Positions 48,912-58,067 of a stretch of DNA of 59,529 bases are shown here, one piece after another. Numbering within the stretch: the stretch's first letter is position 1; every line of letters starts with the position of its first letter. The translations under genes and the position numbers were made by a program. The stretch is from Cytobacillus firmus NBRC 15306 (GTDB taxonomy: Bacteria; Bacillota; Bacilli; Bacillales; Cytobacillaceae), in the NCBI RefSeq assembly GCF_001591465.1, contig NZ_BCUY01000017.1, forward strand, positions 1-59,529. Direction: 5' to 3'. Under the pieces are notes generated by a model. The model was not told the DNA's origin and searched no databases. It worked only from the letters and a program-made list of their open reading frames with translations.

Positions 48912-48918
48912 TTTCGGC

Positions 48919-48943
48919 GGGGGCTCATAAAAGAGAGCCCCGG
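48919..48943 (+). other. hairpin between permease and dehydrogenase genes
   Basis: GGGGGCTC can pair with GAGCCCC; no clean T run follows, so it may slow RNA decay or set relative expression rather than terminate. Confidence 0.4.
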
Positions 48944-48968
48944 CTTTGTTTTTGAAAGGAGCTTATTC

Positions 48969-49745
48969 ATGGTACAAAATAAAGTCGTTTTTATCACTGG
49001 TGCAGCGCAGGGAATTGGCTATGAGGTTGGTAAGAGGTTTGCTGAACACGGCTCAAGAATTGTTCTGACGGATATTCAGGAAGCTGCCGTGAAAAAAGCT
49101 GCAGAAAGCCTGCAAAAAGAAGGTTTTGAAGCGCTTGGGCTAAAATGTGATGTGACATCAGAGTCTGATATACAGGCGGCCATCAATGAAACTGTCAGCC
49201 GATTCGGTGCTTTGGATGTGCTGATAAATAATGCAGGGCTGCAGCATGTTTCCTTTATTGAAGAATTACCAACTAAGAAGTTTGAATTTATGATCAAAGT
49301 CATGCTGACTGCTCCATTCGTGGCTATAAAGCACGCGATGCCAATCATGAAAAAACAAAAATCTGGCCGGATACTTAATATGGCTTCCATTAACGGACTT
49401 GTAGGATTCGCAGGGAAAGCTGCTTATAACAGTGCCAAGCATGGCGTCATAGGCCTTACAAAAGTAGCTGCACTGGAGGCTGCTGAAGATGGCATTACGG
49501 TTAATGCCATCTGCCCGGGCTATGTAGATACACCTCTTGTAAGAAATCAGCTGAATGACCTTGCTAAAACAAGAAATGTACCCATCGAAAAAGCACTGGA
49601 GGAAGTCATTTATCCGTTAGTGCCGCAAAAAAGGCTTTTGACGGTGGAAGAGATAGCAGATTATGCGATTTTTTTGGCCGGTGATGCGGCTAAAGGAATT
49701 ACGGGCCAGGCGGCAGTTATTGATGGAGGATATACTGTTCAGTAG
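48969..49745 (+). CDS. 3-hydroxybutyrate dehydrogenase-like short-chain dehydrogenase
   Basis: Classical SDR with NAD-binding TGAAQGIGYEV near residue 10, NNAG near 87, and the catalytic Ser in NMASINGLVGF near 138. YNSAKHG supplies the Tyr and Lys near 151 and 155. GFAGKAAYNSAKHGVIGLTK and the C-terminal ITGQAAVIDGGYTVQ match the 3-hydroxybutyrate dehydrogenase branch (BdhA/YxjF), including the Gln- and His-containing LQHV loop near residue 93. It would oxidise D-3-hydroxybutyrate to acetoacetate. AAAGGAG is eight bases before ATG 48969. No CoA-transferase gene (scoAB) is present here. Confidence 0.85.
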   Translation: MVQNKVVFITGAAQGIGYEVGKRFAEHGSRIVLTDIQEAAVKKAAESLQKEGFEALGLKCDVTSESDIQAAINETVSRFGALDVLINNAGLQHVSFIEELPTKKFEFMIKVMLTAPFVAIKHAMPIMKKQKSGRILNMASINGLVGFAGKAAYNSAKHGVIGLTKVAALEAAEDGITVNAICPGYVDTPLVRNQLNDLAKTRNVPIEKALEEVIYPLVPQKRLLTVEEIADYAIFLAGDAAKGITGQAAVIDGGYTVQ

Positions 49746-49791
49746 TTACAGGCACATTTTCGAAAAGTACTGCATATTCTAGGTATTAAAT

Positions 49792-49827
49792 TCCTGTCAG
49801 GATAAGCCTACTTGCATCCTGGCGGGA
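49792..49827 (+). terminator. hairpin after the dehydrogenase gene
   Basis: TCCTGTCAGGAT pairs with ATCCTGGCGGGA using wobble pairs; followed by AATTTATT. The U tract is weak. It overlaps the -35 of the leuS promoter. Confidence 0.5.
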
Positions 49828-49840
49828 AATTTATTACAAT
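49812..49840 (+). promoter_or_regulatory. SigA promoter of the leuS T-box leader
   Basis: TTGCAT at 49812-49817, 17 bases, TACAAT at 49835-49840; the transcript start would be near 49847. Confidence 0.65.
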
Positions 49841-49866
49841 AGTCATATTCTTATACTAAAATGCTT

Positions 49867-50102
49867 AGATAAGGAGCAGTAGTGGTGCAGCAGCCCGTTT
49901 TAAGAGAGTTGACGGCAGGTGCAAGTCAGCCGGGCACATCATGAACTCGCCTTTGAGCAGCAAGTGTGAAATACCAGTAATGCTTGCCGTTTTCCGCGTT
50001 AAGGATGAATGAAGCGAGTGACATGTTCACTAATGTGGGTGGTACCGCGGGAGATTTATACATAATCCTCTCGTCCCTTTTTTGGGATGAGAGGTTTTTT
50101 TA
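49867..50102 (+). ncRNA. T-box leader, leucine type
   Basis: The canonical T-box AATGTGGGTGGTACCGCG is at 50032-50049. It is followed by a terminator, CCTCTCGTCCC and GGGATGAGAGG with eight T residues, at 50068-50102. Stem I carries GAACTCGCC near 49941, in which CTC is a likely leucine specifier codon; the gene downstream is leuS. Uncharged tRNA-Leu should prevent termination. Confidence 0.95.
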
Positions 50103-50146
50103 TTGTATTAAAAAAATGAAGAACAAATTTTAGAAGTCAGAAAGTA

Positions 50147-50329
50147 GTCTAGCTCCGTGCGCCATCGGCTCGAGGTCATAAGCCAATCCGTCAAAAAGGT
50201 TAAAGAACAACCTTTCCGCCGGCTCGTCTTATGCTTGAGGCCCGCAGGATGCGGGTCATGCAGACGTTGCCACAGGACGTGGCGGTTTTAGTCTGCGGCC
50301 CTTGGATAAGCGGGCGCCCTGCGCTTTCT
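50147..50329. repeat. dispersed-repeat-like element inside the leuS leader
   Basis: From GTCTAGCTCCGTGCGCC to GGCGCCCTGCGCTTTCT, about 183 bases of high GC with several hairpins (AAGGTT...AACCTT; CCCGCAGGATGCGGG; GCAGAC...GTCTGC). The ends match a family of intergenic repeats I remember from Bacillaceae genomes (starting GTCTAGCT, ending GCGCTTTC). It sits between the T-box terminator and the leuS ribosome site and would be transcribed. Confidence 0.7.
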
Positions 50330-50349
50330 GATATTAGGAGGAAACAAAA

Positions 50350-52767
50350 ATGAGTTTCAATCATAAGGAGATTGAAAAAAAGTGGCAAGGCCACTGGGAA
50401 GAAAATAAAACATTCAAAACAACTGAAGATAAAGGCAAGCGCAAGTTTTATGCGCTTGATATGTTCCCTTATCCTTCAGGCGCTGGTCTTCACGTCGGCC
50501 ATCCGGAAGGATATACGGCAACAGATATCCTTTCCCGCATGAAGCGCATGCAGGGCTATAATGTCCTTCATCCAATGGGCTGGGATGCATTTGGTTTGCC
50601 TGCAGAGCAATATGCACTTGATACAGGGAATGACCCGGCAGAATTCACAGAACAGAATATCAACACCTTCCGCCGCCAGATTAAGGCGTTAGGCTTCTCC
50701 TATGACTGGGATCGTGAAGTAAACACAACAGACCCTGAATATTATAAATGGACTCAATGGATCTTCTTAAAGCTTTATGAAAAAGGGCTTGCTTATATCG
50801 ATGAAGTAGCTGTTAACTGGTGTCCGGCACTTGGAACAGTACTTGCAAATGAAGAGGTTATTGACGGAAAAAGCGAGCGCGGAGGCCATCCGGTAGAACG
50901 CCGCCCAATGAGACAGTGGATGCTGAAAATTACGGCTTACGCGGATCGCCTGCTTGAAGATCTTGATTTATTGGATTGGCCAGAGAGCCTTAAGGATATG
51001 CAGCGCAACTGGATCGGCCGATCTGAAGGAGCCGAAGTGACATTCAATATTGAAGGACATGATGGCACATTCACCGTTTTCACAACACGTCCTGACACGT
51101 TATATGGTGCAACATATGCTGTCCTTGCTCCAGAACACGCGCTTGTTGATAAAATCACAACAGATGGGCAGCAAGAGGCAGTTCAGGCTTACATTGACAA
51201 AGTAAAGAGCAAGAGCGATCTTGAGCGGACAGATCTTGCTAAAGAAAAAACGGGTGTCTTCACTGGTGCGTATGCGATTAACCCGGCCAATGGCGTAAAA
51301 ATGCCAATCTGGATTGCAGATTATGTTCTAGTCAGCTATGGAACGGGTGCCATCATGGCGGTTCCAGCACATGACGAGCGCGACTATGAGTTCGCCAAGC
51401 AATTTGATCTGCCTATTAAAGAAGTTGTAGCCGGCGGAGATGTTGAAAAAGAAGCATACACAGGCGATGGCGAGCATGTGAACTCCGGTTTCCTTAATGG
51501 ATTAAACAAAGAGGAAGCTATTGGGAAAATGATTGCCTGGCTTGAGGAAAAAGGTATAGGCACTAAGAAGGTTACTTATCGTCTTCGTGACTGGTTATTC
51601 AGCCGCCAGCGCTATTGGGGCGAGCCGATTCCAGTCATCCACTGGGAAGATGGCACAATGACTGCAGTGCCGGAAGACCAGCTTCCATTAGTGCTTCCAA
51701 AAACAACGGAGATAAAGCCATCCGGCACAGGAGAGTCACCATTAGCCAATATCGATGAGTGGGTTAATGTCGTGGATCCTGAAACAGGCAAGAAGGGCCG
51801 CAGGGAAACGAACACAATGCCGCAATGGGCAGGCAGCTGCTGGTACTACCTTCGCTATATTGATCCGAAAAATAGTGAAGCTCTTGCAGATCCTGAGAAA
51901 TTAAAAGAATGGCTTCCGGTTGATATTTATATCGGAGGAGCTGAACATGCGGTTCTTCACCTTCTATATGCCCGCTTCTGGCACAAGGTCCTTTACGATG
52001 TGGGAGTTGTCCATACGAAGGAACCGTTCCAAAAGCTATTCAACCAGGGTATGATTCTTGGGGAAAACAATGAGAAAATGAGTAAATCAAAAGGCAATGT
52101 CGTTAATCCGGATGAAATCGTAGAGAGCCATGGTGCAGATACTCTTCGTCTATACGAAATGTTCATGGGGCCGCTTGAAGCTTCCATCGCCTGGTCTACA
52201 AATGGATTGGATGGCTCAAGAAGATTCCTTGACCGCATCTGGCGTTTGTTTGTGGAAGAGACTGGTGAATTAAGCCCGAGAATTCAGGACATTGAAGAAG
52301 GCAGCAGCCTTGAAAAGGTTTACCACCAAACGGTGAAAAAAGTAACTGAGGACTACGAAGGACTTCGTTTTAACACAGCTATTTCTCAAATGATGGTATT
52401 CATCAACGAAGCTTATAAAGCAGATGTGCTGCCAAAAACTTTTGCAGAAGGTTTTGTTAAAATGCTTTCACCAATCGCTCCTCATATTTCAGAAGAGCTT
52501 TGGTCAAAATTTGGCCATGGTGAATCCATTGCTTACGAAGCCTGGCCGGCATTTGATGAAGCTAAAATGGTGGATGACGAGGTCGAAATCGTTATCCAAA
52601 TCAACGGCAAAGTAAAAGCGAAGCTTATGGTTCCGGCGGATGCAAAAAAAGACTTACTGGAGCAAATCGCAATGGGTGATGACAAAGTAAAAGAGCAAAT
52701 TGACGGAAAAACTGTCCGTAAAGTCATTGCAGTACCGGGCAAGCTTGTAAATATCGTTGCAAATTAA
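50350..52767 (+). CDS. leuS: leucyl-tRNA synthetase LeuS
   Basis: Class I synthetase charging tRNA-Leu. HVGHPEGY (HIGH motif) near residue 48 and KMSKSKGN near 577 form the ATP site. The CP1 editing domain spans about 225-420, with the threonine-rich [13 protein letters not shown] and the Asp in [10 protein letters not shown]. The 805 aa length is normal. ATTAGGAGG stands nine bases before ATG 50350. Expression is set by the T-box leader. Confidence 0.98.
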   Translation: MSFNHKEIEKKWQGHWEENKTFKTTEDKGKRKFYALDMFPYPSGAGLHVGHPEGYTATDILSRMKRMQGYNVLHPMGWDAFGLPAEQYALDTGNDPAEFTEQNINTFRRQIKALGFSYDWDREVNTTDPEYYKWTQWIFLKLYEKGLAYIDEVAVNWCPALGTVLANEEVIDGKSERGGHPVERRPMRQWMLKITAYADRLLEDLDLLDWPESLKDMQRNWIGRSEGAEVTFNIEGHDGTFTVFTTRPDTLYGATYAVLAPEHALVDKITTDGQQEAVQAYIDKVKSKSDLERTDLAKEKTGVFTGAYAINPANGVKMPIWIADYVLVSYGTGAIMAVPAHDERDYEFAKQFDLPIKEVVAGGDVEKEAYTGDGEHVNSGFLNGLNKEEAIGKMIAWLEEKGIGTKKVTYRLRDWLFSRQRYWGEPIPVIHWEDGTMTAVPEDQLPLVLPKTTEIKPSGTGESPLANIDEWVNVVDPETGKKGRRETNTMPQWAGSCWYYLRYIDPKNSEALADPEKLKEWLPVDIYIGGAEHAVLHLLYARFWHKVLYDVGVVHTKEPFQKLFNQGMILGENNEKMSKSKGNVVNPDEIVESHGADTLRLYEMFMGPLEASIAWSTNGLDGSRRFLDRIWRLFVEETGELSPRIQDIEEGSSLEKVYHQTVKKVTEDYEGLRFNTAISQMMVFINEAYKADVLPKTFAEGFVKMLSPIAPHISEELWSKFGHGESIAYEAWPAFDEAKMVDDEVEIVIQINGKVKAKLMVPADAKKDLLEQIAMGDDKVKEQIDGKTVRKVIAVPGKLVNIVAN

Positions 52768-52780
52768 GTTATATGAGATG

Positions 52781-52813
52781 AAACCACCTTTGTTTGATCA
52801 AGGGTGGTTTTTT
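52781..52813 (+). terminator. terminator of leuS
   Basis: AAACCACCTTTG pairs with CAAGGGTGGTTT (one wobble), then TTTG. Confidence 0.88.
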
Positions 52814-52932
52814 GTATTTGTGTTAAAGAAACTTCTCATTTTTTTTTTCGTGCCATATAGGGTATTATAGGAGTGGCAGCATTAGTAAATGCAAATTGTT
52901 ATATAAAAAGCTTTCCTGAAAGGGTGTTAAAA

Positions 52933-53238
52933 TTGAATCGTATTGAAGAGATTACCACAGAAGAATTGCAAAAAAAGCTGGAGGCTGGAGAGAAGCTTGA
53001 GCTTGTTGATGTAAGAGAAGATGAAGAGGTTGCAGCTGGAATGATTCCCGGAGCCAGACATATCCGCATGGGTACCATCCCCGAGAACCTGGATAAATTT
53101 GATAAAGACACTGAATATATCATTATCTGCCGCTCTGGCGGCCGCAGCGGTAATGTTTGTCATTACTTGCAGGAACAAGGATATAAGGTTCGCAATATGG
53201 CTGGCGGCATGCTGGACTGGCAGGGGAAAACAGAATAA
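52933..53238 (+). CDS. ytwF: single-domain rhodanese YtwF
   Basis: Sulfurtransferase-type domain: VDVREDEEVAAGMIPGARHI near residue 25 and the active-site loop IICRSGGRSGN with Cys near residue 67. The start is TTG 52933 with AAAGGGTG upstream, giving 101 aa as for YtwF. A longer frame from 52873 has no ribosome site. Sulfur donor and acceptor are unknown. Soluble, single gene. Confidence 0.9.
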   Translation: MNRIEEITTEELQKKLEAGEKLELVDVREDEEVAAGMIPGARHIRMGTIPENLDKFDKDTEYIIICRSGGRSGNVCHYLQEQGYKVRNMAGGMLDWQGKTE

Positions 53239-53340
53239 ATTACAAACGGGGCCAATTAGGCTTCGTTTTTTTTTGGTTTTTTATTTTAAAAATTCCGAAA
53301 ATTGTCTAAGCTATTAAAAAATACTGGGAGGAACAACTCT

Positions 53341-53523
53341 ATGATTAAGGTAAAATTATTCGATCATGAGCATGAAAAAGACCTGGAAAAGGATATGAAT
53401 CATTTCCTGGAGAAAATTGAGGAGAAAAAACTTTTGGATATCAAATATAATGTGGCCGCAGTGCAGGAGGATGAAGACGAACAGATTTATTGTTTCTCTG
53501 CCATGGTTATATATAGAGCCTGA
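53341..53523 (+). CDS. cse60: Cse60-family sporulation protein
   Basis: A 60-residue acidic protein (IKVKLFDHEHEKDLEKDMNH at the start and DEQIYCFSAMVIYRA at the end) that matches, from memory, the Cse60 family (DUF2758) made under SigE in the mother cell. ATG 53341 follows GGGAGGAAC. The stop lies inside the terminator hairpin. Confidence 0.75.
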   Translation: MIKVKLFDHEHEKDLEKDMNHFLEKIEEKKLLDIKYNVAAVQEDEDEQIYCFSAMVIYRA

Positions 53524-53551
53524 TGTCTCTAGTGCATCAGGCTCTATCTTT
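53516..53551. terminator. bidirectional terminator between cse60 and ytfP
   Basis: GAGCCTGATG pairs with CATCAGGCTC; the stem overlaps the cse60 stop codon. Confidence 0.85.
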
Positions 53552-53552
53552 A

Positions 53553-54821
53553 TTACACGGTATGTGCAGATGCAGCTGCGTTTAATCCGGCTAACCTGCC
53601 TGTTACAAGTGCAGAAGTGATATTGTATCCGCCAGTGTAGCCATGGATGTCCAGGATTTCTCCGCAGAAGAAAAGACCTTCCATCATTTTTGAAGCCATT
53701 GTCTGCGGTTCAATTTCTTTAACGGAAACACCTCCGCCTGTAACAAAGGCTTTATCGAGAGGCAAAGTGCCGTTTACTTTAAACTGGAAAGATTTGCAGC
53801 CTTTAACAAAGCATCTGATTTTTTCATTGGAAATAGCAGCCCCTTGTGCAGATGGATCAATTCCGTTCTGCTCAAGAAGAAACAGAAGATACCTTTCCGG
53901 AAGCAGCCCTTTTAAGAGGTTTTTAATGATTTTCTTCGGTTCTTCTTTAATCTTTTTGGACACTTCCTGAAAAAGAGGTTCTTCCTTTGTATCCGGGAGT
54001 GCATCCAGGTTCATGGTTACTTCTTTCAAGTTCCACTTCTTCATCGCTTTCACAGTATACTGGCTGCAGCGCAAAACCGCCGGACCGCTAATGCCAAAAT
54101 GGGTGAAAATCATATCCATCCGATGGGTTATGAGTGCTTTTCCTTTAGGATTCAAAACACTAAGTGCCACACTCCTGAGCGACAATCCCTGCAGTGCTTT
54201 TTCTTTAATAAAGCTCTCTGAAGATGTCAGCGGTACCTCGGTTGGAAAAAGCTCTGTAATCGTATGGCCTGCTTTTTTCGCCCATGCATAGCCGTCACCG
54301 GTTGAGCCGGTGTGAGGAACTGATTTTCCTCCTACGGCTATTACAACAGAGTCTGCTTCATAAACATCGCCTGTTTTTAATTCTACCGATTTCACCCTGC
54401 CATTTTCATAGTGAACATCCTGGATCGGGCTGTCTGTTTTGATATCGACCTTCAATTCCTTCAGCCTGGAGATTAAGGCATCAACAACAGATTGCGCTTT
54501 GTCGGTAACGGGAAACATCCGACCGTGATCTTCCTCTTTCAGCTCAATTCCCAAATTCTCAAAGAATCGGATAATATCTTCATTGCTGAAAATGGAAAAT
54601 GCACTGTACAAAAATCGCCCATTGCCGGGAATATGCTTAATGATTTCATCTACTGGAAGCCTGTTTGTGACATTGCACCGGCCTCCACCTGAAATGGCAA
54701 GCTTCCTTCCAAGCTTGTTTCCTTTGTCAATCAGCAGAACCTTTGACTTCTTTTCCGCAGCACCGATTGCGGCCATCAATCCCGAAGGACCTCCGCCTAT
54801 CACTATTACATCATATTTCAT
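53553..54821 (-). CDS. ytfP: FAD-dependent oxidoreductase of the HI0933/BaiN type YtfP
   Basis: Flavoprotein with the N-terminal dinucleotide-binding motif [18 protein letters not shown] near residue 7. The family block [11 protein letters not shown] lies near residue 46, and a C-terminal FAD segment [19 protein letters not shown] near 383. The 422 aa length is normal. The family includes bile-acid and other ene-reducing enzymes, but the Bacillus substrate is unknown. Single gene, divergent from ytgP. Confidence 0.88.
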   Translation of the reverse strand: MKYDVIVIGGGPSGLMAAIGAAEKKSKVLLIDKGNKLGRKLAISGGGRCNVTNRLPVDEIIKHIPGNGRFLYSAFSIFSNEDIIRFFENLGIELKEEDHGRMFPVTDKAQSVVDALISRLKELKVDIKTDSPIQDVHYENGRVKSVELKTGDVYEADSVVIAVGGKSVPHTGSTGDGYAWAKKAGHTITELFPTEVPLTSSESFIKEKALQGLSLRSVALSVLNPKGKALITHRMDMIFTHFGISGPAVLRCSQYTVKAMKKWNLKEVTMNLDALPDTKEEPLFQEVSKKIKEEPKKIIKNLLKGLLPERYLLFLLEQNGIDPSAQGAAISNEKIRCFVKGCKSFQFKVNGTLPLDKAFVTGGGVSVKEIEPQTMASKMMEGLFFCGEILDIHGYTGGYNITSALVTGRLAGLNAAASAHTV

Positions 54822-55050
54822 GGTTTCACCAACTTATCTAAATTAGCTAAGCAAACAATAGATTCATTATAAATCAAATATCCTATTTCTAAAAATAATC
54901 CCTCATTAAACGGTATTGCAAGTGGAATTTCCCCGGCAAGAAGAGTACACTACAAATAGTGTGTCTAAAAAGATAGAAAAATGACGAACGCAGCTCGGCA
55001 TTCATATACAGTTCTAGATTACTGCGCAGCTTTTTTAAGGAAGGGATTAT

Positions 55051-56667
55051 ATGTCATCTAAGCTTTTAAAGGGAACCTTCATCCTTACACTTGGCACCAT
55101 TATTTCGAAGGTTCTTGGTTTGTTTTATGTTATTCCTTTTTATCAAATAGTCGGTAAGGAAGGGACAGCCCTTTATTCCTTTTCGTATACACCTTATACA
55201 ATCTTTATTAGTATCGCAACTGCAGGGGTTCCGCTGGCAGTTTCAAAGTTTATCTCTAAATATAATGCAATAGAGGAGTATGCTGTCGGCAGAAAGCTGT
55301 TCAAGTCAGGTTTGGTGATCATGACTGCAAGCGGAGTCATCTCCTTCCTGATCCTGTTCTTCCTTGCTCCAACGGTTGCCGAAATGACCCTGGCAGGGGA
55401 AGATGTGGAGGTAAGTGTTGAAGATGTAACAACCGTTATCAGAGCAGTATCATTTGCCTTGATTATTATTCCCTTCATGAGTCTGATAAGAGGATTTTTC
55501 CAGGGGCACCAGTCCATGGGGCCTACTGCGGTTTCACAGGTGGTGGAGCAGATTGTCCGCATCCTGTTTGTGCTTGCGGGTGCATATGTCGTTTTAAATG
55601 TTATGGAAGGCTCTATCACTACGGCAATCAGTGTCGCCACTTTCGCAGCTTTTATTGGCGGACTCGGAAGTCTCGGGGTGTTATTCTGGTATTGGTATAA
55701 GCGCAAGCCGCATTTGGATAAATTGCTTGAAGAAGATAAAGGAACAGTGGACATCTCTCTCAAGGAAATATATAAAGAAATCATTCTTTATGCTGCACCT
55801 TTTGTGTTTGTGGGTCTTGCAAATCCGCTCTTTCAATTCATCGATCAGATTACATTTACAAGAGCGATGGACGCTATTGGCGAAGCAGGCAATGCTGTAG
55901 CAGCATTCTCTGTCCTGAACTTTGAGACACATAAGCTGGTCATCATTCCTGTCTCACTTGCCACAGCTTTCTCGCTGACGCTTGTGCCGAGTGTGACGAA
56001 AGCATTTATGGAAGAAGATCGGGCAGACTTAAACCGCCAGCTGAACCAGACGTTCCAGGTGCTATTATTTCTGACTCTTCCTGCCGTGGCAGGCTTGTCC
56101 CTGCTTGCAGAGCCCGTTTTTACCCTATTCTATGAGCATAAAGATTTGGGTACTGAAGTGTTGAGAACATATGCACCGGTGGCAATTCTCTTTGCTTATT
56201 TTTCGGTAACAGCAGCCATTCTGCAGGGAATCAATGAACAGCGTTTCACAATTTTGAGTTTGCTGACAGGCCTGCTTGTAAAGCTGTCATTGAATATTCC
56301 GCTCATAAAACTGTTCGAAACACAGGGAGCCGTTTTTGCCACAGCGCTTGGCTATATTGCGGCGATCTTAATTAACCTTTATGTCATAAAAACATATGCC
56401 AAATATCCATTCAAGCTTGTTTTAAGACGCGGTATGCTAATTGTATTATTTACTGCATGCATGTACATTGCTGCAGGCTTGGTTTATCAAATTACCACCA
56501 GCTTCTTATCGCCTGCATCCAGTGTCGGGGCAATAATTATTGTCATCATCTGCGGAGCAGCAGGAGCCGGAGTTTATTTCTACCTAAGCTTCAGAACAAA
56601 ACTAATCTATCTCCTGTTCGGATCAAGGGTTGATAGAATGCTGAAGAAATTAAGACTGAAAGCATAA
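55051..56667 (+). CDS. ytgP: lipid II flippase YtgP (MOP superfamily)
   Basis: A polysaccharide-exporter/SpoVB-like membrane protein with about 14 hydrophobic segments (TFILTLGTIISKVLGLFYVI at the N-terminus) and the conserved RGFFQGHQSMGPTAVSQVVE near residue 150. In B. subtilis YtgP has MurJ-type lipid II flipping function in peptidoglycan synthesis. The 538 aa length is normal. AAGGAAGGG precedes ATG 55051. Followed by a terminator. Confidence 0.93.
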   Translation: MSSKLLKGTFILTLGTIISKVLGLFYVIPFYQIVGKEGTALYSFSYTPYTIFISIATAGVPLAVSKFISKYNAIEEYAVGRKLFKSGLVIMTASGVISFLILFFLAPTVAEMTLAGEDVEVSVEDVTTVIRAVSFALIIIPFMSLIRGFFQGHQSMGPTAVSQVVEQIVRILFVLAGAYVVLNVMEGSITTAISVATFAAFIGGLGSLGVLFWYWYKRKPHLDKLLEEDKGTVDISLKEIYKEIILYAAPFVFVGLANPLFQFIDQITFTRAMDAIGEAGNAVAAFSVLNFETHKLVIIPVSLATAFSLTLVPSVTKAFMEEDRADLNRQLNQTFQVLLFLTLPAVAGLSLLAEPVFTLFYEHKDLGTEVLRTYAPVAILFAYFSVTAAILQGINEQRFTILSLLTGLLVKLSLNIPLIKLFETQGAVFATALGYIAAILINLYVIKTYAKYPFKLVLRRGMLIVLFTACMYIAAGLVYQITTSFLSPASSVGAIIIVIICGAAGAGVYFYLSFRTKLIYLLFGSRVDRMLKKLRLKA

Positions 56668-56672
56668 AAAAT

Positions 56673-56702
56673 AAAAGGTCTCCATGATGGGGGCCTTTTT
56701 AA
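56673..56702 (+). terminator. terminator of ytgP
   Basis: AAAAGGTCTCC pairs with GGGGGCCTTTTT using two G-U pairs; the T run is part of the 3' arm. Confidence 0.75.
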
Positions 56703-56752
56703 AGGGATCTTTAGGATTGGGTTTTAGTTACCTATATACAAAGCACTGAGTT

Positions 56753-56883
56753 GATTGGAGCGGAGGGTACTTGACTCCAGCGGGAGTAGCGGGACAGGTG
56801 AGACCCCGCAGGCGCGAAGCGACGAGGAGGCTCACCGCCTGCCCCGCGGAAAGCAAGTGCCCGCAGCGGAAATCAACGGGCAG
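56753..56883. repeat. GC-rich Bacillus dispersed repeat upstream of rsuA
   Basis: About 130 bases beginning TTGGAGCGGAGGGTACTTGA and ending GCAGCGGAAATCAACG, with internal GACTCCAGCGGGA and ACAGGTGAGACCCCGCAGG. I recall almost the same element in many intergenic regions of Bacillaceae. It creates a spurious open frame that would prolong the pseudouridine synthase at its N-terminus. GC content here is far above the neighbours. Confidence 0.8.
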
Positions 56884-56955
56884 AATAATAAGGTATTTTA
56901 TTATCGCGACTTTAAGCGAAACCAGGGTGAATTTGGATTAATATGGAGGGTCATT

Positions 56956-57675
56956 ATGAGAATAGACAAAATGCTCGCCAATCTCGGCTACGGCAGCCGC
57001 AAGGATGTTAAAAAGCTTTTAAAAGATGGAGCAGTAACCGTTAATGATGAGAAAGTAAAGGATCCAAAACAACATGTGGATCCTGAACAGGATGTCGTTG
57101 TCATCAACGGCGAAAAAGTTGAATACAAGGAATTCATTTATTTAATGATGAACAAACCGCCTGGCGTCATTTCCGCAACCGAGGACTCACAATCTGAGAC
57201 CGTGGTGGACCTGCTCGAAATGGAAGACCTTGTGTTTTCTCCTTTTCCGGTAGGGCGTCTCGATAAGGATACAGAAGGGCTTTTGCTTCTGACGAATGAT
57301 GGCCATTTGTCCCATCGCCTGCTTTCACCCAAAAAACATGTCCCCAAAACCTATTTTGCAGTCATAGACAGTGAAGTTACAGCAGAGGATATAGCCGCAT
57401 TTCAAAAAGGGGTTATATTGGATGATGGCTATGAAACCAAGCCTGGGACATTAAAAATTCTTAAGTCCGGCATCACCTCTGATATAGAATTAACAATAAC
57501 AGAAGGCAAGTTCCATCAAGTGAAAAGGATGTTCGAAGCTGTGGGAAAAAGAGTCATTTACTTAAAGAGACTTTCCATGGGCCCGCTCGAGCTGGATGAG
57601 ACATTGGAATTGGGAGAATATCGGGAATTGACGGAAGAAGAGCTTGATAAGCTGATGAATTATGAAGTGGGATAA
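56956..57675 (+). CDS. rsuA: 16S rRNA pseudouridine synthase (RsuA family, YtzG)
   Basis: An N-terminal S4 RNA-binding domain (residues about 1-60, RIDKMLANLGYGSRKDVKKL) is followed by the RsuA/RluB-type catalytic domain. Its catalytic Asp lies in GRLDKDTEGLLLLTNDG near residue 102 and MMNKPPGVISA near 63. The 239 aa length is normal. ATG 56956 has GGAGGG upstream. The open frame continues to 56755 only because of the repeat and should be ignored. Confidence 0.93.
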   Translation: MRIDKMLANLGYGSRKDVKKLLKDGAVTVNDEKVKDPKQHVDPEQDVVVINGEKVEYKEFIYLMMNKPPGVISATEDSQSETVVDLLEMEDLVFSPFPVGRLDKDTEGLLLLTNDGHLSHRLLSPKKHVPKTYFAVIDSEVTAEDIAAFQKGVILDDGYETKPGTLKILKSGITSDIELTITEGKFHQVKRMFEAVGKRVIYLKRLSMGPLELDETLELGEYRELTEEELDKLMNYEVG

Positions 57676-57680
57676 GACGG

Positions 57681-57711
57681 AAAAATCGCCCTGACAGCAG
57701 GGCGATTTTAT
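57681..57711. terminator. bidirectional terminator between rsuA and ytzE
   Basis: AAAATCGCCCTG pairs perfectly with CAGGGCGATTTT, loop ACAG. Confidence 0.92.
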
Positions 57712-57738
57712 ATTTATTAGCTGGTTTTGCTTTGAGTA

Positions 57739-57960
57739 TTAAGATGACATCTTTACTTTCTTTTGAGTAATAGTCCATTTGCCTCTGCTCGGACTCTTAA
57801 CCAAGTCATTGTAGGCGAGGACATTTAAATCTCTTTGAATGGTGCGAGGAGTGATGCCAAATTCCTCTACAAGCTCCTGAGTTGTTACAGTTCCGCGCTT
57901 ACTTATAAACATGTAGACGGATTTTACACGGTTTAACATCCGGTTAGTCGAAGGTTTCAA
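57739..57960 (-). CDS. ytzE: DeoR-type small helix-turn-helix protein YtzE
   Basis: A 73-residue stand-alone winged helix: RVKSVYMFISKRGTVTTQEL then VEEFGITPRTIQRDLNVLAY, the DeoR-family recognition helix, and the wing PSRGKWTI. There is no ligand-binding domain. The start is TTG 57960, with GGGAGTGG upstream on the minus strand; the open frame to 58038 has no site. A perfect 20-base palindrome overlaps its likely promoter, so autoregulation is plausible. Confidence 0.85.
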   Translation of the reverse strand: MKPSTNRMLNRVKSVYMFISKRGTVTTQELVEEFGITPRTIQRDLNVLAYNDLVKSPSRGKWTITQKKVKMSS

Positions 57961-58019
57961 AAAACCACTCCCTATCCTTTTTTCAAACCCCATGGCAATT
58001 TTCTGCAACCGACAGCTAC

Positions 58020-58039
58020 ATTGAAGGTTAACCTTCAAT
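58020..58039. promoter_or_regulatory. perfect 20-base palindrome upstream of ytzE
   Basis: ATTGAAGGTTAACCTTCAAT equals its own reverse complement. On the minus strand it begins at the end of a candidate -10 (TACGAT), about 60 bases before the ytzE start. Confidence 0.75.
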
Positions 58040-58067
58040 CGTATGTAGTTTTCTTTTCCCCAGACAA
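58038..58067 (-). promoter_or_regulatory. candidate ytzE promoter
   Basis: On the minus strand TTGTCT, 18 bases, TACGAT. The -10 overlaps the palindrome by two bases. Confidence 0.45.

Noticed and set aside
55194-55784. Minus-strand 196-codon frame in ytgP
   Set aside because: Shadow of a membrane-protein gene; no ribosome site.
56755-56955. N-terminal extension of the pseudouridine synthase
   Set aside because: It is encoded by the GC-rich dispersed repeat and has no S4-domain homologue; ATG 56956 has the ribosome site.
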